A DNA stretch of 37,852 bases. It comes from Micrococcales bacterium (lineage in GTDB: Bacteria; Actinomycetota; Actinomycetes; Actinomycetales; Microbacteriaceae). Location of the stretch: positions 1 through 37,852 of the forward strand of contig CANLDE010000006.1 of the NCBI GenBank assembly GCA_947489235.1, in the 5' to 3' direction. The notes below the pieces were generated by a model that was given only the letters and a program-made list of their open reading frames with translations, ran no database searches and was not told the origin of the DNA. Shown in pieces: positions 35,055 to 37,852 of this stretch. The translations under genes were made by a program, and so were the position numbers. The stretch's first letter is position 1; the number at the start of each line of letters is the position of its first letter.

Positions 35055-36058
35055 TGAGCCTTAACAAACCCAATACGGTCATAGACAGTGGCAAGGGTTT
35101 GCTCCGCTACTGCTCTAGCCTTCTCGGCACCTGAGGCTAGTAACTTGTCCAGTTCGGTTGGGTCACTCATTAGGTCGTTAGCTCTATCTCTAATTGGGCC
35201 TAGAGCGTTGATGACAACATCTGCTACTTCACCTTTTAGAACACCGTAGCCAGCGCCAGCAAAGCGCTCTTCTAGTGAAACTAGAGATTCACCGCTAATA
35301 GAGGAGTGAATAGATAAGAGGTTAGAAACACCTGGCTTGTTTTCCCAATCGACTCTGATGCTTGCATCAGTGTCTGTGACAGCACTCTTGATCTTCTTCA
35401 TGATGGTTGAATCATCATCCATAAGGTTCACAAGACCCTTAGGGTCAGCTGCTGATTTAGACATCTTTGCAGTTGGGTTCTGCAGGTCATAGATCTTTGC
35501 TGTTTCTTTGAGGATATGAGCTTCAGGCATAGTGAAGGTTTGACCAAATCTTGAGTTAAAGCGTTCTGCTAGATCACGAGTGAGTTCAAGGTGTTGTCTT
35601 TGGTCTTCACCAACTGGAACTGCCTTTGGTTGATACAACAAGATGTCTGCTGCTTGCAGGATTGGGTACGTAAACAGTCCAACAGAAGCGGAATCACTTC
35701 CTGCTTTTTGTGATTTGTCTTTGAACTGAGTCATGCGGCTAGCTTCACCGAAACCGGTAATGCAGTTAAGCACCCAAGCAAGTTCAGCGTGAGCTGGAAC
35801 ATGGCTTTGCACGAATAGTGCTGAGTCTTGAGGGTTGATGCCAGCTGCAATATATTGAGCAGCGGTTCTTCTGGTGTTAGTTCTAAGTTCGTTAGGGTCT
35901 TGAGGAACTGTGATGGCATGCAGGTCAACAATGACATAGAAGGCATTGAAGTCTCTTTGCATGATGACCCAGTTGACTAGGGCTCCAAGGTAGTTACCTA
36001 AATGCAGAGAAGATGCACTCGGCTGCATGCCGCTTAGAAGATTCGCTTTGCCAGTCAT
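35051..36058 (-). CDS. trpS: tryptophanyl-tRNA synthetase
   Basis: A 335-residue class I aminoacyl-tRNA synthetase of the short bacterial type. [19 protein letters not shown] contains the HIGH-like motif (HLGN). [15 protein letters not shown] binds tryptophan, [17 protein letters not shown] follows, and KMSKS is present exactly. It charges tRNA-Trp. The start is ATG 36058 ([10 protein letters not shown]), one base after the xth stop; the track's start at 36148 would add 30 residues read through the xth end. Translation is probably coupled to xth. Confidence 0.96.
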   Translation of the reverse strand: MTGKANLLSGMQPSASSLHLGNYLGALVNWVIMQRDFNAFYVIVDLHAITVPQDPNELRTNTRRTAAQYIAAGINPQDSALFVQSHVPAHAELAWVLNCITGFGEASRMTQFKDKSQKAGSDSASVGLFTYPILQAADILLYQPKAVPVGEDQRQHLELTRDLAERFNSRFGQTFTMPEAHILKETAKIYDLQNPTAKMSKSAADPKGLVNLMDDDSTIMKKIKSAVTDTDASIRVDWENKPGVSNLLSIHSSISGESLVSLEERFAGAGYGVLKGEVADVVINALGPIRDRANDLMSDPTELDKLLASGAEKARAVAEQTLATVYDRIGFVKAH

Positions 36059-36059
36059 G

Positions 36060-36887
36060 TTAGATAGCGTACTCAACAACAACAGGGGAATGGTCTGTGA
36101 AACGGGTATCGTAGCTAGCTGCTCTATGAACCTTGTAGTTAGAGGCAACTTTGGCTAGCTTCGGTGTGGCTAGTTGATAGTCAATTCTCCAGCCGGTATC
36201 AGTATCAAAGGCTTGACCTCTATAACTCCACCAGGTGTATGGACCAGGAACATCTGGGTGAGCTGCTCTTCCTAGATCAACCCAACCCTGCTTATGCATC
36301 CAGGTATCAAAGTATGCACGTTCTTCAGGAAGGAAGCCTGCATTCTTTAGATTTCCCTTCCAGTTCTTTATATCCAGTTCTGTGTGACCTACGTTTAGAT
36401 CTCCCACAACAACCACCAGGCCATCTTCTTTTCTAAGTTCGGCCATGCGCTTGGTCATTGCATCTAGGAACTTGTATTTCTCTACTTGCTTGAGGGTATC
36501 AACTTCACCGGAGTGAACGTATGTGCTGATGACAGTTACGGTCTTGGTCTTGATCTTGAAATCAACTTCAAGCCATCTACCCGCACTATCAAAGCTCTTT
36601 GGCCCTAGGTTGGTTCTTGATGCAGCTGCTGGCATCTTCGAAACTATGGCTACACCTGCCCTACCTTTAGCGGAGGCGTTGTCATGAAGGATATGCCACT
36701 TAGTGCCATCATTCTGTTGCTCTTCAATGGCCTTGAAGATCTCTTCTAAATCAGTGGTTTCTGCTCTTACCTCTTGAAGGGCAATAACATCAGGGGAGTG
36801 TTCAATAACCCACTCTGAGAAGCCTTTCTTGAAGGCGGCTCTAACGCCATTGACGTTGATAGTTACTACCTGGAGATTAGTTGGCAT
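36060..36887 (-). CDS. xth: exodeoxyribonuclease III
   Basis: A 275-residue AP endonuclease/exonuclease of the EEP fold. [15 protein letters not shown] (metal-site Asn), IALQEVRAE (catalytic Glu), VISTYVHSG (active-site Tyr), [11 protein letters not shown] (Asp/Asn) and the final [11 protein letters not shown] (catalytic Asp-His) are all present. It cuts at abasic sites and removes 3' blocking groups in base excision repair. No Shine-Dalgarno precedes the ATG; TAAACT ends 6 bases before it, indicating a leaderless transcript. Confidence 0.95.
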   Translation of the reverse strand: MPTNLQVVTINVNGVRAAFKKGFSEWVIEHSPDVIALQEVRAETTDLEEIFKAIEEQQNDGTKWHILHDNASAKGRAGVAIVSKMPAAASRTNLGPKSFDSAGRWLEVDFKIKTKTVTVISTYVHSGEVDTLKQVEKYKFLDAMTKRMAELRKEDGLVVVVGDLNVGHTELDIKNWKGNLKNAGFLPEERAYFDTWMHKQGWVDLGRAAHPDVPGPYTWWSYRGQAFDTDTGWRIDYQLATPKLAKVASNYKVHRAASYDTRFTDHSPVVVEYAI

Positions 36888-36889
36888 GG

Positions 36890-36918
36890 GACAAGTTTAA
36901 GGTCATCTTAGACTTGTC
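36890..36918. promoter_or_regulatory. palindrome carrying both -10 boxes of divergent xth and ptsI
   Basis: Two 12-base arms, GACAAGTTTAAG and CTTAGACTTGTC, are inverted repeats with one mismatch around GTCAT. The right arm holds TAGACT, ending 6 bases before the ptsI GTG (36921). The left arm read on the minus strand holds TAAACT, ending 6 bases before the xth ATG (36887). Both genes lack a Shine-Dalgarno, so this fits back-to-back leaderless promoters. Confidence 0.6.
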
Positions 36919-36920
36919 AG

Positions 36921-37852
36921 GTGAGTGAACGCGTATTAGTTGGAGCTGGTGTTGGTACCGGTGTAGCCATAGCTAATGCATTCATATACAGATCAGATCG
37001 CTATGTCCCTTGGGATAGCGAGAGTGCTGGCTCAAGTAGGGGGCTTTTAGCCGTTAAGGCTGCTTTAGCAGAAGTAGCTAGAGAAATAGATGTAGCAAGG
37101 CAAAACACTGACTCGGAATCCGCTGACATTCTTGATGCTCTGAAACTTGTCTTAGAAGATCACTCACTAATGGAGAGCATCAAGGTTCGGCTAGCTGATG
37201 GGGCTAACTCGCAGCGAGCAGTTAGCGGTGCATTCAAAGCAGCAGCTTCAGCTTTGGCTCAACTTGGCACATACTTTGCAGAACGCTCAGCTGATATCAC
37301 TGCCTTGGGCGAGAGAGTGCTGGACAAGCTTGTCGGCAAAGAAGATTTGAGTTGGCCAAGTAAGCCATTTGTTTTAGTGACGGACAATCTTGGTCCAATA
37401 GAAATGGTGAAGTTACACACAAGTTCCATCGTTGGATTAGTTACCAGCCTTGGTAGTCCGACCTCGCATACCTCCATCCTGGCTAGGGGAATGAATCTGC
37501 CAACGGTTGTTTCTGTCAGCGGGACTGAGTTTGTTAAAGTGGGTGACCAACTGATCGTTGACTCATCAAGTGGTCAGATTTTAGTAAACCCTGATGAATC
37601 TGAATTAGACCAATACATACAAGCTTTGCCATCTTGTGTTCCAGAAATCCTAGGTTCAGTTGACGAGTTTAATTTGCCAGTAAAGCTCTATGCCAACCTA
37701 GGTTCAAGTTCAGAAGGGGCAGCGGCTCTAGCCTTTGGTGCACAAGGGGTTGGCTTGTTTAGAACTGAACTTTTGTTCTTAGGTGAAAAGGTGGCACCTT
37801 CTCTGGATACCCAAGTTCTTGAATACTCAAGACTTCTAGAACAGTTTCCGAA
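36921..37852 (+). CDS. ptsI: PTS enzyme I (PEP-protein phosphotransferase), 3' end missing
   Basis: The frame runs from GTG 36921 to the window edge without a stop (310 codons), which is why the track lacks it. The N-terminal half has the HPr-binding helical region (LEDHSLMESIK; YFAERSADITALGERVLDKL) and the swivelling phosphohistidine domain. The active histidine lies in SPTSHTSILARGMNLPTVV, the enzyme I form of GG-x-TSH. QGVGLFRTELLFL begins the C-terminal PEP-binding barrel. It starts the phosphate relay from PEP to HPr. It is about half the usual 550-570 residues because of truncation by the window. A leaderless promoter is likely. Confidence 0.92.
   Translation, partial: MSERVLVGAGVGTGVAIANAFIYRSDRYVPWDSESAGSSRGLLAVKAALAEVAREIDVARQNTDSESADILDALKLVLEDHSLMESIKVRLADGANSQRAVSGAFKAAASALAQLGTYFAERSADITALGERVLDKLVGKEDLSWPSKPFVLVTDNLGPIEMVKLHTSSIVGLVTSLGSPTSHTSILARGMNLPTVVSVSGTEFVKVGDQLIVDSSSGQILVNPDESELDQYIQALPSCVPEILGSVDEFNLPVKLYANLGSSSEGAAALAFGAQGVGLFRTELLFLGEKVAPSLDTQVLEYSRLLEQFP

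Noticed and set aside
36059-36148. Extended trpS start at 36148
   Set aside because: It would overlap the xth coding end by 30 codons; [10 protein letters not shown] at 36058 matches the usual TrpS start.

Overview
The window looks like chromosome of a small-genome actinobacterium of the Microbacteriaceae, most like the freshwater Luna-type plankton (Rhodoluna/Aquiluna relatives). This rests on the block sucC-sucD-DUF6350(PerM-like)-purN-purH, a eukaryote-like NADP isocitrate dehydrogenase, an LDH-like malate dehydrogenase, moderate G+C judged by eye, very short intergenic gaps, and several genes with an actinobacterial -10 box (TANNNT) only 6-9 bases before the start codon. The taxonomic call is inference; no rRNA or tRNA gene was seen.

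Layout. 1-873: 3' part of a glycerophosphodiester phosphodiesterase. 907-3186: UvrD/PcrA helicase with a terminator. 3239-8809: sucC-sucD-DUF6350-purN-purH, tightly packed. 8806-9762 (minus): malate dehydrogenase, divergent from a heterodimeric ABC exporter (9914-13491), then icd (13531-14748). 14825-16954: a large glycine-rich, Ig-like, membrane-anchored surface protein. 16977-17983 (minus): purU preceded by an unlisted 42-residue membrane protein. 18111-20365: ZTP riboswitch, glyA, folD. 20403-21514 (minus): two small exported proteins of unknown function. 21574-24287 (minus): ABC exporter and an orphan adenine-type DNA methyltransferase, divergent from an ABC-2 system of one ATPase and two permeases (24367-27010). 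27014-30967 (minus): FMN riboswitch, ribD-ribE-ribBA-ribH and a four-helix membrane protein. 31036-34373 (minus): sugar ABC importer (binding lipoprotein and two permeases, no ATPase). 34674-35054: orphan anchored protein. 35051-36887 (minus): trpS and xth. 36921-end: PTS enzyme I, cut by the window edge.

How the genes work together. Central metabolism is prominent: three TCA-cycle functions (succinyl-CoA ligase, malate and isocitrate dehydrogenases) and a one-carbon/purine set. GlyA and FolD make the folate one-carbon units, PurN and PurH spend 10-formyl-THF, and PurU hydrolyses it. A ZTP riboswitch in front of glyA-folD reads a derivative of AICAR, the substrate of PurH, so the window holds both ends of a feedback loop. 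The riboflavin operon has a complete FMN riboswitch with a hairpin burying the ribD ribosome-binding site.

The most interesting material is regulatory: a nearly perfect palindrome carrying both -10 boxes of the divergent xth and ptsI genes; a hairpin covering the Shine-Dalgarno of the small protein before purU; an 8-3-8 palindrome at the predicted start of the sugar-importer transcript; and a terminator whose T-tract seems to serve as the -10 box of the next gene. I saw no CRISPR array, prophage, insertion sequence, or obvious defence or biosynthetic cluster.
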